The notes: generated by a model from the letters alone, not told the origin. Counted from the stretch's first letter, positions 1 through 7,771 are shown. The stretch is 51,688 bases of DNA from Oscillospiraceae bacterium (GCA_017502265.1 JAFVVI010000001.1:1-51688), one strand, 5' to 3'. Numbers and translations: made by a program.

Positions 1-144
1 ATGCTTTTCATGACTTGCATCCACGCTGCCAGGTACCAGTTCCTGCATCTTCTGACCACAGCAGAAGGGCTTGGGACCTGCGTTGTTGACCATCTCTACG
101 ATATTGCCGCACACGGGACAGATATAAAATTTCACGTTTTTCAT
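1..144 (-). CDS. Desulfoferrodoxin-type superoxide reductase, N-terminal part (cut by window edge)
   Basis: First 48 codons of a gene that runs leftward out of the window. The start at 144 has GGAGG 8 bases upstream. The product begins MKNVKFYICPVCGN and carries Cys9, Cys12, Cys28 and Cys29, the CxxC...CC spacing of the desulforedoxin-like Fe(Cys)4 centre at the N-terminus of desulfoferrodoxins. In that family a second, C-terminal iron centre reduces superoxide to peroxide using electrons from rubredoxin; a rubredoxin gene lies at 50488-50643. The C-terminal catalytic domain is outside the window, so full-length status cannot be judged. It fits an anaerobe's oxygen defence. Confidence 0.85.
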   Translation of the reverse strand, partial: MKNVKFYICPVCGNIVEMVNNAGPKPFCCGQKMQELVPGSVDASHEKH

Positions 145-259
145 ATTGTTTTCCTCCATATTTTGAAGTAGTATTTGTTTTTCTTTATGGCCTTATTCTA
201 CCAGAGGAATTTGTTTCCTTCCGTGACTTCCTCACATTCCAAGCGGATTTACAAATCGT

Positions 260-289
260 TTATGCATTCTTGCGCGGTTGTGATATACT
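260..289 (+). promoter_or_regulatory. Sigma-A-type promoter for the small protein gene at 322
   Basis: TTATGC and TATACT separated by 18 bases, about 30 bases before an AGGAGG ribosome binding site and the start at 322. The sites were read by eye. Confidence 0.5.
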
Positions 290-321
290 GATTTCAGAAA
301 TCAAATTAGGAGGAAATCAGT

Positions 322-543
322 ATGGAGAAATTCATTCCCTACGAGAAGCTTTCCAAGAAGGAAAAACGCAAGATTGACCAGGCCCGGCGGCAGACCTGGG
401 GCGAGCTGAATCCCGTCACCCGGAAGCCCACAAACAGCAAGGCCTACAACCGAAACAAAGCCCGGAACTGGAAGCGTGAGATTTCACGAGATCCAGTTCC
501 GGGACTTTTATTTGCATCTCTCCCCAACTCTATGCTATCATAA
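322..543 (+). CDS. Small basic protein of unknown function
   Basis: 73 residues starting MEKFIPYEKLSKKEKRK, preceded by AGGAGG at good spacing. The N-terminal two thirds are rich in Lys and Arg and contain a conserved-looking stretch, WGELNPVTRKP, of a type I associate with short uncharacterised Clostridia proteins; I cannot name a family. A strong terminator hairpin (461-503) lies inside the reading frame, so about the last 27 codons are encoded by the terminator and the promoter beyond it. Either the protein truly ends in a terminator-encoded tail or a frameshift has extended it. It is monocistronic by position. Confidence 0.6.
   Translation: MEKFIPYEKLSKKEKRKIDQARRQTWGELNPVTRKPTNSKAYNRNKARNWKREISRDPVPGLLFASLPNSMLS
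461..511 (+). terminator. Intrinsic terminator embedded in the end of the 322 gene
   Basis: A 12-base perfect stem (461-472 with 492-503) with a second inner stem CGTGA/TCACG, followed by ACTTTTATTT. It separates the small gene from the HAD gene. Confidence 0.7.
497..541 (+). promoter_or_regulatory. Promoter of the HAD/amidohydrolase pair; its upstream part is repeated at 19717
   Basis: TTGCAT (512-517) and TATCAT (536-541, with TGC just before it as an extended -10) are 18 bases apart. The 22 bases 497-518 are identical to 19717-19738, where they form the -35 side of the alcohol dehydrogenase promoter. Confidence 0.6.
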
Positions 544-577
544 CCCTACATCCATCTACTCCCGGGAGGAACCGACC

Positions 578-1258
578 ATGTCCATTCAGGCCGTCATCTA
601 TGATATGTATGAAACGCTGGTGACGCAGTTTTGCAGTCCGCTGTACTACGGCACCCAGATTGCCGAAAATCTGGGGCTTTCCCCGGCGGAATTTCTACCC
701 GGCTGGCGGGCCACCGAGGAAGCTCGTGCCACGGGGAAGCTGACCTTTGAGGAGACGATGGGACGGCTGATGAAGGCCCACGGCATCTATACCCCCGAAA
801 CACACCGGGAGGTGGTGGACAAGCGCATCGCCATCCAGGCGGACTGCTTCCGCCATCTGCACCCCGGAATCCTGCCCATGCTGTCCGGGCTAAAGGCACG
901 GGGCATCCGCATCGGGCTGATTACTAACTGCTTCTCCGAGGAGGCAAAGCTCATCCGGGAAAGCAAACTGTATCCCTACTTCGATGCCCATTGCCTCTCC
1001 TGGGAGGAGGGTGTCCGCAAGCCCGATCCGGCCATCTACCGCACCTGCCTGCGCAGGCTGGGCATCGCCCCGGAAAACTGCCTGTATGTGGGCGACGGCG
1101 GCAGTTTCGAGCTGGAAACGGCCCGGAGCCTGGGACTGCAGGCCGTCCAGGCCACCTGGTACCGCCAGTCGGCCTTTGAACACAAGCAGGCCGCCCTCCG
1201 CACCAATTTCCCCCAGCTCAGCGACCCCATGGAAGTGCTGGACTGGGTCACCAAATAA
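578..1258 (+). CDS. HAD-superfamily hydrolase (haloacid-dehalogenase-like)
   Basis: 226 residues. The start at 578 was chosen because GGGAGGA lies 7 bases upstream; an upstream in-frame start at 476 would run through a terminator and the promoter. Four HAD motifs are visible: nucleophile Asp9 in YDMYETL, ITNC (motif II), RKPDPAIY with the motif III Lys, and VGDGGSFE (motif IV). Tyr replaces the usual second Asp of DxDxT, as in 2-haloacid dehalogenases, so either dehalogenase or phosphatase activity is possible; the substrate is unknown. The stop is 19 bases before the amidohydrolase start, indicating a two-gene operon. Confidence 0.85.
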   Translation: MSIQAVIYDMYETLVTQFCSPLYYGTQIAENLGLSPAEFLPGWRATEEARATGKLTFEETMGRLMKAHGIYTPETHREVVDKRIAIQADCFRHLHPGILPMLSGLKARGIRIGLITNCFSEEAKLIRESKLYPYFDAHCLSWEEGVRKPDPAIYRTCLRRLGIAPENCLYVGDGGSFELETARSLGLQAVQATWYRQSAFEHKQAALRTNFPQLSDPMEVLDWVTK

Positions 1259-1277
1259 CACTGTCAGGAGAGATACC

Positions 1278-2828
1278 ATGCAGATTTTTCACAACGCCGT
1301 CGTCTATACGGGCGACGATTTTACCGATGCCTTCGCCGTGGAAGATGGCCGATTCGTGGCCATCGGAGCCGAGGCCCTGGCTCTTCAGGGCGAGCGCATC
1401 GATTTGAATGGAGCCTTCGTCTGCGCCGGATTCAATGACAGCCACATGCACCTGCTGAACTACGGTCAGGCCCTCCACATGGCACCCCTGGCGGCGCATA
1501 CCAGCTCTCTGGCCCAGATGCTCCGGTGTCTAAAAAATGCCGCCCCCGACCGGGGATGGATCATCGGCCGAGGCTGGAATCAGGATCGATTCTCCGATGT
1601 CCGCCGGATGCCTGATCGCCACGATCTGGACACCGTATCCGCCGAACTGCCCGTCTGCGCCGTCCGGGCCTGCGGTCATGCTCTGGCAGTCAACACCAAA
1701 GCGATGGAGGTGCTGGGCATCACCGTCAGCATCCCCTCCCCCGATGGCGGCGAGATTGACTTTGAAAATGGCCGCTTCTTCGACAATGCGATGGATCTGG
1801 TGCTGAACGCCATCCCTGCCCCGGACAAGCAGACCCTCAAGGGCTACATCCGCACCGCCTGCCGTGATCTGAACCGCCGGGGCATCACCAGCTGTCACAG
1901 CGACGATTACTGCGTGTTCCGGCAGATTCCCTGGCAGACCGTGAACGATGCCTACCGGGAGCTGGAGGCCGAGGGTGCGCTGACCGTCCGGATCCGGGAG
2001 CAGGCAAATCTCACCACCGTCCCCGACTTGATGGAATCTATCCGCACCGACCATCCTGCCACCGACCGCTTCTCGATGGGACCGCTGAAGCTCCTGGGCG
2101 ACGGCGCACTGGGCGCACGGACCGCCTTCCTCAGCCGTCCCTACGCCGACGAACCCGGCACACGGGGCCTCTCCGTCTTTACCGGGGCGCAGTTCGACGA
2201 GCTGATCGGCACGGCCCATGCGCATGGCATGCAGCTGGCCGTCCACTGCATCGGCGATGCCTGCCTGGATCTGGTGCTGGATGCCATCGAAAAGGCGCAG
2301 GCGGAGCATCCCCGTGCGGATGCCCGTCACGGCATCGTCCACTGCCAGATCACCCGGCCCGACCAACTGGAGCGCATCGCGAAGGGGAAGCTCCATGTCT
2401 ACGCCCAGTCCATCTTCCTGGACTACGACATCCACATCGTCCGCCAGCGTGCCGGTGACGAGCTTGCGCAGAGCAGCTACGCCTGGAAGACCCTGCTGGA
2501 CATGGGTGCCACCGTCAGCAACGGCTCCGACTGCCCGGTGGAGGCCCCGGATGTCCTCGCCGGCATCCAGTGCGCCGTGACCAGGCAGGACTTAAGCGGC
2601 TGTGCCCCTTACCTGCCCCACGAGGCCTTCACCATCAAAGAAGCCCTCGACAGCTTCACCCAGGCAGGCGCATACGCCAGCTTCGAGGAGCATACCAAAG
2701 GCCGCATCGCCCCCGGACACTGCGCCGACTTCGTGGTGCTGGGCGAAGACCCGTTCCGAACCGCCCCGGCAAAGATCAAGGATATCCCCATCCTCCAAAC
2801 CTGGCTGGAGGGCGAACAGGTGTGGTGA
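1278..2828 (+). CDS. Metal-dependent amidohydrolase of the YtcJ/AtzF-like (amidohydrolase 3) group
   Basis: 516 residues starting MQIFHNAVVYTGDD behind CAGGAGAG. It shows the amidohydrolase pattern: a short beta-sandwich start, the metal-binding His56-x-His58 in NDSHMHL, later histidines in VHCIGDAC and HGIVHCQI, and the catalytic Asp in SNGSDCPVEAP, ending with a HCADFVVLGEDPF segment. Length and order match YtcJ-like proteins of about 520-550 residues, cytoplasmic zinc or iron hydrolases of amide bonds with mostly unknown substrates. It shares an operon with the HAD gene. A longer in-frame start at 984 lies inside that gene and lacks a ribosome binding site. Confidence 0.85.
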   Translation: MQIFHNAVVYTGDDFTDAFAVEDGRFVAIGAEALALQGERIDLNGAFVCAGFNDSHMHLLNYGQALHMAPLAAHTSSLAQMLRCLKNAAPDRGWIIGRGWNQDRFSDVRRMPDRHDLDTVSAELPVCAVRACGHALAVNTKAMEVLGITVSIPSPDGGEIDFENGRFFDNAMDLVLNAIPAPDKQTLKGYIRTACRDLNRRGITSCHSDDYCVFRQIPWQTVNDAYRELEAEGALTVRIREQANLTTVPDLMESIRTDHPATDRFSMGPLKLLGDGALGARTAFLSRPYADEPGTRGLSVFTGAQFDELIGTAHAHGMQLAVHCIGDACLDLVLDAIEKAQAEHPRADARHGIVHCQITRPDQLERIAKGKLHVYAQSIFLDYDIHIVRQRAGDELAQSSYAWKTLLDMGATVSNGSDCPVEAPDVLAGIQCAVTRQDLSGCAPYLPHEAFTIKEALDSFTQAGAYASFEEHTKGRIAPGHCADFVVLGEDPFRTAPAKIKDIPILQTWLEGEQVW

Positions 2829-2905
2829 CAGATACCTCTCCCCTTTGACAACCACACATTTCCCTGATAAGATAAGTTTCGCAATCAACAGGAGGTAATT
2901 TCCAT

Positions 2906-3874
2906 ATGTTTTTACTGCTTCTAGGTTTTCTGATTTATGCCCTCATCCGGGAGATTCTATACAGAAAAACCGTGTATTATAAGGTCACCCATGTTCCCTA
3001 CCTTCGGATGCGCCGGGATTTAGGACGATTTGGCGAATTCCTGACATACCGTTATCTCCGTAAACATGAGAAAGAAGGCGCTAAATTTCTATTCAACCTC
3101 TATATCCCCAAGGGTGAAGACGGCACCACCGAGATTGATGTGCTGATGATTTCTCCGAAAGGACTTTATGTCTTTGAAAGCAAAAACTACAGCGGCTGGA
3201 TCTTCGGCAGTGAACACCAGCCCAAATGGTATCAGACGCTTCCTCAGGGGCGTGGAAAAAGTCACAAAGAAGCCTTCTATAATCCCATCATGCAGAATAA
3301 GACCCATATCAAGCATCTGAAAGCCATGTTGGGCGAAACCATTCCCATGCACTCCATCATCACATTCTCCGACAGATGTACCCTGAAAAATGTGCAGGTC
3401 AAGAGCACCGATATCCATGTGATTAACCGCAATGAAGTTGTTGGTGTGGTGGCAACCATCGCATCCCGTCAGCCCGATCTCCTGACCACTGCCCAAATTC
3501 AGGAGATCCATGACCTGCTCTACCCCTACACCCAAACGGATGATGCCGTGAAGCAGAAGCATATCGAACGCATCGAGCAGGCAATTCATTCCGATCCTGA
3601 GGAGCCGACGGTGACTGCCGCACCCATTTCTCCCCTCCAGCAGACTCCTTCTGAAGTTCCCACACTTCAGGAGACTTCTACTGAAGTTCCAACAACACAG
3701 GAAATCTCCACAGAAGTCCCCGATATCCTGCCTGAGCCGAAAACGACACCTCTGCACTGTCCCAAATGCGGTGCAGAACTGGTTCTGCGGACAGCAAAGA
3801 AAGGTTCCAATGCCGGAAACCAGTTCTATGGCTGTTCCAATTTCCCCAAATGCCGGTACATTCGGAGTGTGTGA
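2906..3874 (+). CDS. Membrane-anchored NERD-domain protein with topoisomerase-type zinc finger
   Basis: 322 residues with an AGGAGG site upstream. A hydrophobic stretch (residues 1-17) is followed by a NERD domain (about 36-190) with the nuclease-like pattern GE (43-44), EID (76-78) and ESK (91-93). Next comes a Pro/Thr/Glu-rich linker with near-repeats of QETSTEVPT (about 245-280), and a C-terminal zinc ribbon with Cys285, Cys288, Cys310 and Cys316, as in the topoisomerase I C-terminal finger. NERD plus zf-topo proteins are widespread and thought to act in DNA processing, but their function is not established. Two short spacings link it to the YgjP gene downstream. Confidence 0.85.
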   Translation: MFLLLLGFLIYALIREILYRKTVYYKVTHVPYLRMRRDLGRFGEFLTYRYLRKHEKEGAKFLFNLYIPKGEDGTTEIDVLMISPKGLYVFESKNYSGWIFGSEHQPKWYQTLPQGRGKSHKEAFYNPIMQNKTHIKHLKAMLGETIPMHSIITFSDRCTLKNVQVKSTDIHVINRNEVVGVVATIASRQPDLLTTAQIQEIHDLLYPYTQTDDAVKQKHIERIEQAIHSDPEEPTVTAAPISPLQQTPSEVPTLQETSTEVPTTQEISTEVPDILPEPKTTPLHCPKCGAELVLRTAKKGSNAGNQFYGCSNFPKCRYIRSV

Positions 3875-3889
3875 CCAAAGGAGCATCCC

Positions 3890-4426
3890 ATGACCCCCAT
3901 CCCCTATACCCTCATCCGCAGTGACCGGAAAAGCATCGGCATTCAGATCACCGCTGACGGTGTGGTCGTCCGTGCGCCGAAGCGGCTGTCTGCCGCTGAG
4001 ATCGACCGCTTTGTCCAGAGCAAGCGGAGCTGGATCGAGGCCCATCTGTCGAAGATTCCGGCCCCCCAGCCCAAATTCACCCAGACTGAGATCGAAGCAC
4101 TGGCGCAGAGAGCCTTGACCGTCATCCCCGACCGGGTGCGGCACTTCGCCCCCATCGTGGGCGTAAGCTACGGGCGCATCACCATCCGCAACCAGCGCAG
4201 CCGCTGGGGCAGCTGCTCCGGCAAGGGCAATCTCAATTTCAACTGCCTGCTGATGCTGACCCCCAGCTTTTGTCTCGACTATGTGGTGGTCCACGAACTG
4301 TGCCACCGCCTGGAAATGAACCACTCGCCAAAATTCTGGGCGCAGGTGGAACGGGTACTGCCGGACTACCAAAAAAGCCGGGAATGGCTGAAAGAACACG
4401 AAAAAGAGCTGATTGGAAGATTGTAA
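3890..4426 (+). CDS. YgjP/M48-type zinc metallopeptidase domain protein
   Basis: 178 residues. The gluzincin motif HELCH (His135, Glu136, His139) with His145 nearby, and the family-specific RWGSCS at 105-110, identify the YgjP-like (DUF45, WLM-related) group; length is normal for the family. The start follows GGAGCATCCC closely. It begins 15 bases after the NERD gene and ends inside a shared terminator, so the two are probably co-transcribed. Family members are cytoplasmic, and in other bacteria are often next to restriction or DNA-repair genes; the substrate is unknown. Confidence 0.85.
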   Translation: MTPIPYTLIRSDRKSIGIQITADGVVVRAPKRLSAAEIDRFVQSKRSWIEAHLSKIPAPQPKFTQTEIEALAQRALTVIPDRVRHFAPIVGVSYGRITIRNQRSRWGSCSGKGNLNFNCLLMLTPSFCLDYVVVHELCHRLEMNHSPKFWAQVERVLPDYQKSREWLKEHEKELIGRL

Positions 4427-4453
4427 AAAGGAGAGGCCAAGCCTCTCCTTTTT
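4425..4453. terminator. Bidirectional terminator between convergent genes
   Basis: A 13-base perfect stem AAAAAGGAGAGGC / GCCTCTCCTTTTT with loop CAA. It serves the YgjP gene on the plus strand and the flavodoxin-like gene ending at 4459 on the minus strand. Confidence 0.85.
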
Positions 4454-4458
4454 ACATA

Positions 4459-5076
4459 TCATCTGATAAAATTCGTAGCGATTCCCTTTTCCCGCTCCGG
4501 CAAACCATACTTCTCCTTACCCAGCGCAATGGCCTTCATCAGAAACGCCATATTCCTGGCCAGGGTGCGCATGGTCTGCATGCCCTCCTCGTCATGGACG
4601 GCCTCGCCGGGTGCGCCGCCGTGGACGGAGTTCCAGTACTGGCTGGAGGCCACGGGCATGCCGCTGATGGTGAAATACTTGTTCAGCTGGTCGAAGGTGG
4701 CGGAGCAGCCGCCGCGCCTTGCCACGGCCACGGATGCGCCCACCTTCATGCGCTTGTCGAAATGGGCGCTGAAGAAGAGCCGATCCAGCACTGCGGCGAG
4801 GGTGGCATTGGCGGAGGCATAGTACACGGGGCTGGCTGCCACCAGACCGTCGGCCTCCCGGAATTTGTCGGCGATCTCATTGACCCCATCGTCAAAGACG
4901 CACCTGCCGGTCTTATGACAGCTTCCGCAGGCGATGCAGCCCCGGATGCCCAGATGCCCCACCTGGACCACCTCGGCCTCGATGCCCTCTTCTCCAAAAA
5001 TCTTCACCATCTCCGCAAGGGCGGCGGCGGTGTTGCCGCTGGCTTTGGGGCTTCCGTTCAGCAGTAAAACCTTCAT
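4459..5076 (-). CDS. Flavodoxin-fold NADPH-dependent FMN reductase with a four-cysteine motif
   Basis: 205 residues starting MKVLLLNGSPKASGNT, the FMN-phosphate loop of the NADPH-dependent FMN reductase/iron-sulfur flavoprotein family. Cys47, Cys50, Cys53 and Cys59 (CIACGSC...C) match the compact motif that binds 4Fe-4S in archaeal and clostridial iron-sulfur flavoproteins, and SPVYYASANA is the second FMN-binding segment. The start at 5076 has CGGAGG 7 bases upstream; a longer frame to 5187 would cross the promoter at 5101-5129. It is a probable cytoplasmic electron-transfer or detoxification flavoprotein and forms a single-gene unit. Confidence 0.85.
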   Translation of the reverse strand: MKVLLLNGSPKASGNTAAALAEMVKIFGEEGIEAEVVQVGHLGIRGCIACGSCHKTGRCVFDDGVNEIADKFREADGLVAASPVYYASANATLAAVLDRLFFSAHFDKRMKVGASVAVARRGGCSATFDQLNKYFTISGMPVASSQYWNSVHGGAPGEAVHDEEGMQTMRTLARNMAFLMKAIALGKEKYGLPEREKGIATNFIR

Positions 5077-5100
5077 ATTCCTACCTCCGTTTTTTCTTAC

Positions 5101-5129
5101 AGTATACCGCAGATCCCGGCTCGGCGCAA
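5101..5129 (-). promoter_or_regulatory. Promoter of the flavodoxin-like gene
   Basis: On the minus strand, TTGCGC (5129-5124) and TATACT (5106-5101) with a 17-base spacer, about 25 bases before the start at 5076. Confidence 0.65.
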
Positions 5130-5148
5130 GAAAGAATCGGGGTATCCA

Positions 5149-5179
5149 AACCGCTCTCATGCGTATTTTGAGAGCGGTT
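5149..5179. repeat. Perfect 11-base inverted repeat between divergent promoters
   Basis: AACCGCTCTCA (5149-5159) and TGAGAGCGGTT (5169-5179). There is no T tract on either side, so it is more likely an operator or processed hairpin than a terminator. It lies about 20 bases upstream of the minus-strand -35 and 90 bases upstream of the plus-strand -35. Confidence 0.55.
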
Positions 5180-5269
5180 CGCATCATTTACAGGCATTAT
5201 TATAGATCGCCTAATTCTGCATTCCGTTAAGCAAGGAAGGTAAGCTACGATATATCTCTTTATTGGCAG

Positions 5270-5298
5270 TTGATATTGTCGAATTTTGGTGATAAAAT
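5270..5298 (+). promoter_or_regulatory. Promoter of the ExbB/ExbD-like cassette
   Basis: TTGATA and TAAAAT with exactly 17 bases between them, about 40 bases before the start at 5338. Confidence 0.7.
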
Positions 5299-5337
5299 AT
5301 ATAATACCTAGTGATTTTACACAGGGAGGAAAATGAA

Positions 5338-5808
5338 ATGTTCGATAAACTCTTTTCTAGCTTTACAGGTATTGATACCTTTATTTTGTTCGTAGCAATT
5401 TCGACAGTTTTCGTGTTTCTTTATTGCCTGAACAGAGCCAAAGTGATTAATAACTATGTAGATGAGTGGAAACGCACTAAGAATCCTGACCTTACATCTT
5501 ATGTACACGACGAACTTGCAGTTGCCTATAACCTATTCTTAACTTTAATTTCCATTTTTCCACTATTGGGTATGTTTGGCACCGTTATGGGACTGCTTAA
5601 TGTCAACTTTTCTACCGGAAACATGGATGATGTAAAGGCAAATTTCTTCACCGCTCTTACCTCTACCGCATGGGGCATTATTTGCTCTGTTGTGTTCAAA
5701 ATTCTCAATGCATTCTACTCCAACTGGATTGAGACTCAAATCGACGATTCCAAGAAATTGGCCGAGATTCTCGGCCCCAAGCACAAGCGTTCTAAGAAAT
5801 CCAGGTGA
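5338..5808 (+). CDS. MotA/TolQ/ExbB-family proton channel subunit, short form
   Basis: 156 residues; GGGAGGA lies 11 bases upstream of the ATG at 5338. Three membrane segments are clear: about 13-31, 66-88 and 103-127. The second contains FPLLGMFGTVMGLLN and the third ALTSTAWGIICS, matching the APLLGLLGTVxG and TAxG signatures of ExbB/TolQ. The protein is much shorter than typical ExbB (about 230-250), with only a small cytoplasmic loop (32-64) and a basic tail. Family members form a pentameric, proton-driven stator around a dimer of ExbD-like subunits. It is followed after 4 bases by the ExbD-like gene. The AT-rich codon use differs from the genes to its left. Confidence 0.85.
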   Translation: MFDKLFSSFTGIDTFILFVAISTVFVFLYCLNRAKVINNYVDEWKRTKNPDLTSYVHDELAVAYNLFLTLISIFPLLGMFGTVMGLLNVNFSTGNMDDVKANFFTALTSTAWGIICSVVFKILNAFYSNWIETQIDDSKKLAEILGPKHKRSKKSR

Positions 5809-5812
5809 TTCC

Positions 5813-6373
5813 ATGAAACGAAAAGATGTCTTACTGGATTTTACCCCCTTGTTGGATGTTACACTGATTCTCCTGTTCTTCTTCCTGTTATTCAGTACAT
5901 TTGAAGTTGAAGAAGCAAAGATCAAATTGAACAATCAGATTGAAGCTGCTGAACAGCAAATGCAGGAAGCAAATTCATTGGCGGAACAGTTGAAAGAAGA
6001 TCTAGAGATTGTTGAAAATGCAAGTAACCGTCAAGCATCTAATATCGAAGCTCTTTTAGAATTCAATCGTAGTGCAAATGTCAAACTGATTCTTTCCATG
6101 AAGGGCGGAAACGCAACCGTTAAAATCTCACAGGGAGATACAATAATAGCAACAACTACTCCCGATGGGGATTTAGCAGGAATCATCTGCACTGCACTAA
6201 AAAATGCTGGCTACACAGAAAATGATACTGTTCTTTGCGAGTTTATTTTGAACGGTTCAGAACCAGGAACTAAAATAGCATATCAAAAAATTAAGCAGAA
6301 TTTGATGTATGTAAAAGCTGATTTCAACTATTTCTATTACTCTGAAACCGATATTTCGATAGGAGAAGATTAA
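5813..6373 (+). CDS. ExbD/TolR-like stator partner with coiled coil
   Basis: 186 residues. The start at 5813 lies just after the ExbB-like stop. The N-terminus FTPLLDVTLILLFFF is a textbook ExbD/TolR transmembrane helix, with Asp15 at the position of the essential proton-carrying aspartate. After the helix there is a heptad-rich, Glu/Gln-rich coiled coil (about 32-75), then an extracytoplasmic domain of about 110 residues that resembles neither the OmpA-type peptidoglycan-binding domain of MotB/ZorB nor an obvious TolR fold. It is expected to form the inner dimer of the proton motor. It abuts the third gene without a gap. Confidence 0.82.
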   Translation: MKRKDVLLDFTPLLDVTLILLFFFLLFSTFEVEEAKIKLNNQIEAAEQQMQEANSLAEQLKEDLEIVENASNRQASNIEALLEFNRSANVKLILSMKGGNATVKISQGDTIIATTTPDGDLAGIICTALKNAGYTENDTVLCEFILNGSEPGTKIAYQKIKQNLMYVKADFNYFYYSETDISIGED

Positions 6374-6778
6374 ATGAAGAAATTGTTGGGCATTCTAATC
6401 GCCATTATTATTGTCATCGTTATTTTTACCTTGCTTGGAAACGGTCTTGGGTTTGGATTTGGTAAAGGTAAAGGTGATGGAAGCGGCGAAGGAACTAGAG
6501 ATAACAATACAAGTACCGTTTCTGATGCAACAGAAGATAACGAAACAAAACCTACAACCGAAGATGTCGATAAGGCAGCAACGATTGCGGTAACTGTTTT
6601 TGAAAATGACTATATTTATCAGAATAAGAAAACTAGCTTGGATGATTTCATCAAGGAATTGAAAGTCATCGACTATGCCTTTGTTGTCGAGGTAACCGAT
6701 GATAATGCCTCTTTGAAAGCATACAACAACCTTATCGAAGCCCTCGAAGAAGAGTCGATTGAGTATACGGAAAAGTAA
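6374..6778 (+). CDS. Small single-pass membrane protein, third member of the ExbB/ExbD-like cassette
   Basis: 134 residues; the ATG directly follows the previous stop codon, with GGAGA in the preceding coding sequence. The N-terminus MKKLLGILIAIIIVIVIF is a membrane anchor. A Gly/Asn/Thr-rich linker (22-63) leads to a compact alpha/beta segment (about 66-134) with the rhythm of the ExbD periplasmic domain (a short strand, ENDYIYQNKKTSLDDFIKEL, then strand and helix). This suggests a second, linker-tethered ExbD-like domain outside the membrane. I know no named family. Perfect operon context implies it works with the channel. Confidence 0.7.
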   Translation: MKKLLGILIAIIIVIVIFTLLGNGLGFGFGKGKGDGSGEGTRDNNTSTVSDATEDNETKPTTEDVDKAATIAVTVFENDYIYQNKKTSLDDFIKELKVIDYAFVVEVTDDNASLKAYNNLIEALEEESIEYTEK

Positions 6779-6787
6779 CAAGAAAAA

Positions 6788-6821
6788 CGAGGAAGTGGTC
6801 CCCCACTTCCTCGCTTTCATT
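6788..6821. terminator. Bidirectional terminator after the ExbB/ExbD-like cassette
   Basis: An 11-base perfect stem CGAGGAAGTGG / CCACTTCCTCG with loop TCCC, then CTTTCATTTT. It sits between convergent genes. Confidence 0.8.
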
Positions 6822-7760
6822 TTATTCTCCCCACTCCTGCGCAAACAGTCCACCTGCGCCGCCGGTATGCACAAACAGCACATTATCCTCCGGCTTGTAG
6901 CAGCCCTCTCTGGCTCTGCGCACCAGACCTGCAAATGCCTTGCCGGTGTAGCAGGTGTCCAGGACGATGCCCTCCAGGCGCATCATCATGGCGATGGCTT
7001 CGTTGCCCTCGGCGGAGGGAATGGAGTAGCCGGGGCCCCACATTTCCAGCAGGTCGGGGGTGGGGATGTCCACGGTGATGTCCAGCAGGTCGGCAGCTTC
7101 GTGCATGAGCCGGGGGACGATGACCTCGAAGGGGTCGTTGTCCACCATGGCGCACAGGACCCTGGTTTCCGGCAGGTGGAGCTTTGCGCCCAGGACACAG
7201 CCGGCCGCTGTGCCGCCGGAGCCGCAGGCGCAGACCACATGGTCGAACCGCACGCCGGAATCGGCCACCTCCTTCATGCAGTCGATGTAGCCCAAGGTCC
7301 CCAGGGCGTTGGAGCCGCCACAGGGGATCTTGTAGACCTTCCTCCCCAGTTCCTCGCCGATGCGGTCCATCTCGGCGTAGATGTCGTCGTAGCTGTCGGT
7401 GTCCATGTACCGAACCTCCACGCCCATCAGGTGGTTGAGAATCTGGTTTCCCTTCCGAGCGGTGACGCCCCGCTTTTTCAGTACCAGGATGCAGTCCAGC
7501 CCCAGCCGCAGGGCGCAGGCGGCGGTGAGCATGGCGTGGTTGCTCTGAGCCTGCCCGGTAGTCATCACCAGGTCGCAGCCCTTGTTTTTTGCATCCCGGA
7601 GCAGGTATTCGAGCTTGCGGACCTTGTTGCCGCCCAGGGCCACGCCACACAGGTCGTCCCGCTTGATCCAAACATTGGTCCCCAGCTCCCGGCTCATGTT
7701 CGGCAGACGGTACATGGGGGTCGGGAACAGTCCCAGGGATTCTTTTTCAAAATGGTTCAT
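6822..7760 (-). CDS. PLP-dependent D-cysteine desulfhydrase / ACC-deaminase-family enzyme
   Basis: 312 residues. WIKRDDLCG and GGNKVRKLEYLL with Lys46 as the PLP Schiff-base lysine define the tryptophan-synthase-beta fold ACC deaminase/D-cysteine desulfhydrase family; CGSGGTAAG is the PLP-phosphate loop. The activity cannot be fixed by eye; D-cysteine desulfhydrase is the common assignment for bacterial members of this length. The start at 7760 is preferred over the ATG at 7775 because GAGGAGG lies between them. It follows the CPBP gene at a 12-base spacing, so the two form a minus-strand operon. Confidence 0.85.
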   Translation of the reverse strand: MNHFEKESLGLFPTPMYRLPNMSRELGTNVWIKRDDLCGVALGGNKVRKLEYLLRDAKNKGCDLVMTTGQAQSNHAMLTAACALRLGLDCILVLKKRGVTARKGNQILNHLMGVEVRYMDTDSYDDIYAEMDRIGEELGRKVYKIPCGGSNALGTLGYIDCMKEVADSGVRFDHVVCACGSGGTAAGCVLGAKLHLPETRVLCAMVDNDPFEVIVPRLMHEAADLLDITVDIPTPDLLEMWGPGYSIPSAEGNEAIAMMMRLEGIVLDTCYTGKAFAGLVRRAREGCYKPEDNVLFVHTGGAGGLFAQEWGE

Positions 7761-7771
7761 GGTAGTCCTCC

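Noticed and set aside
3089-4462. A 457-codon minus-strand frame opposite the NERD and YgjP genes
   Set aside because: It lies fully antisense to two well-supported genes with clear motifs and has no family-like features.
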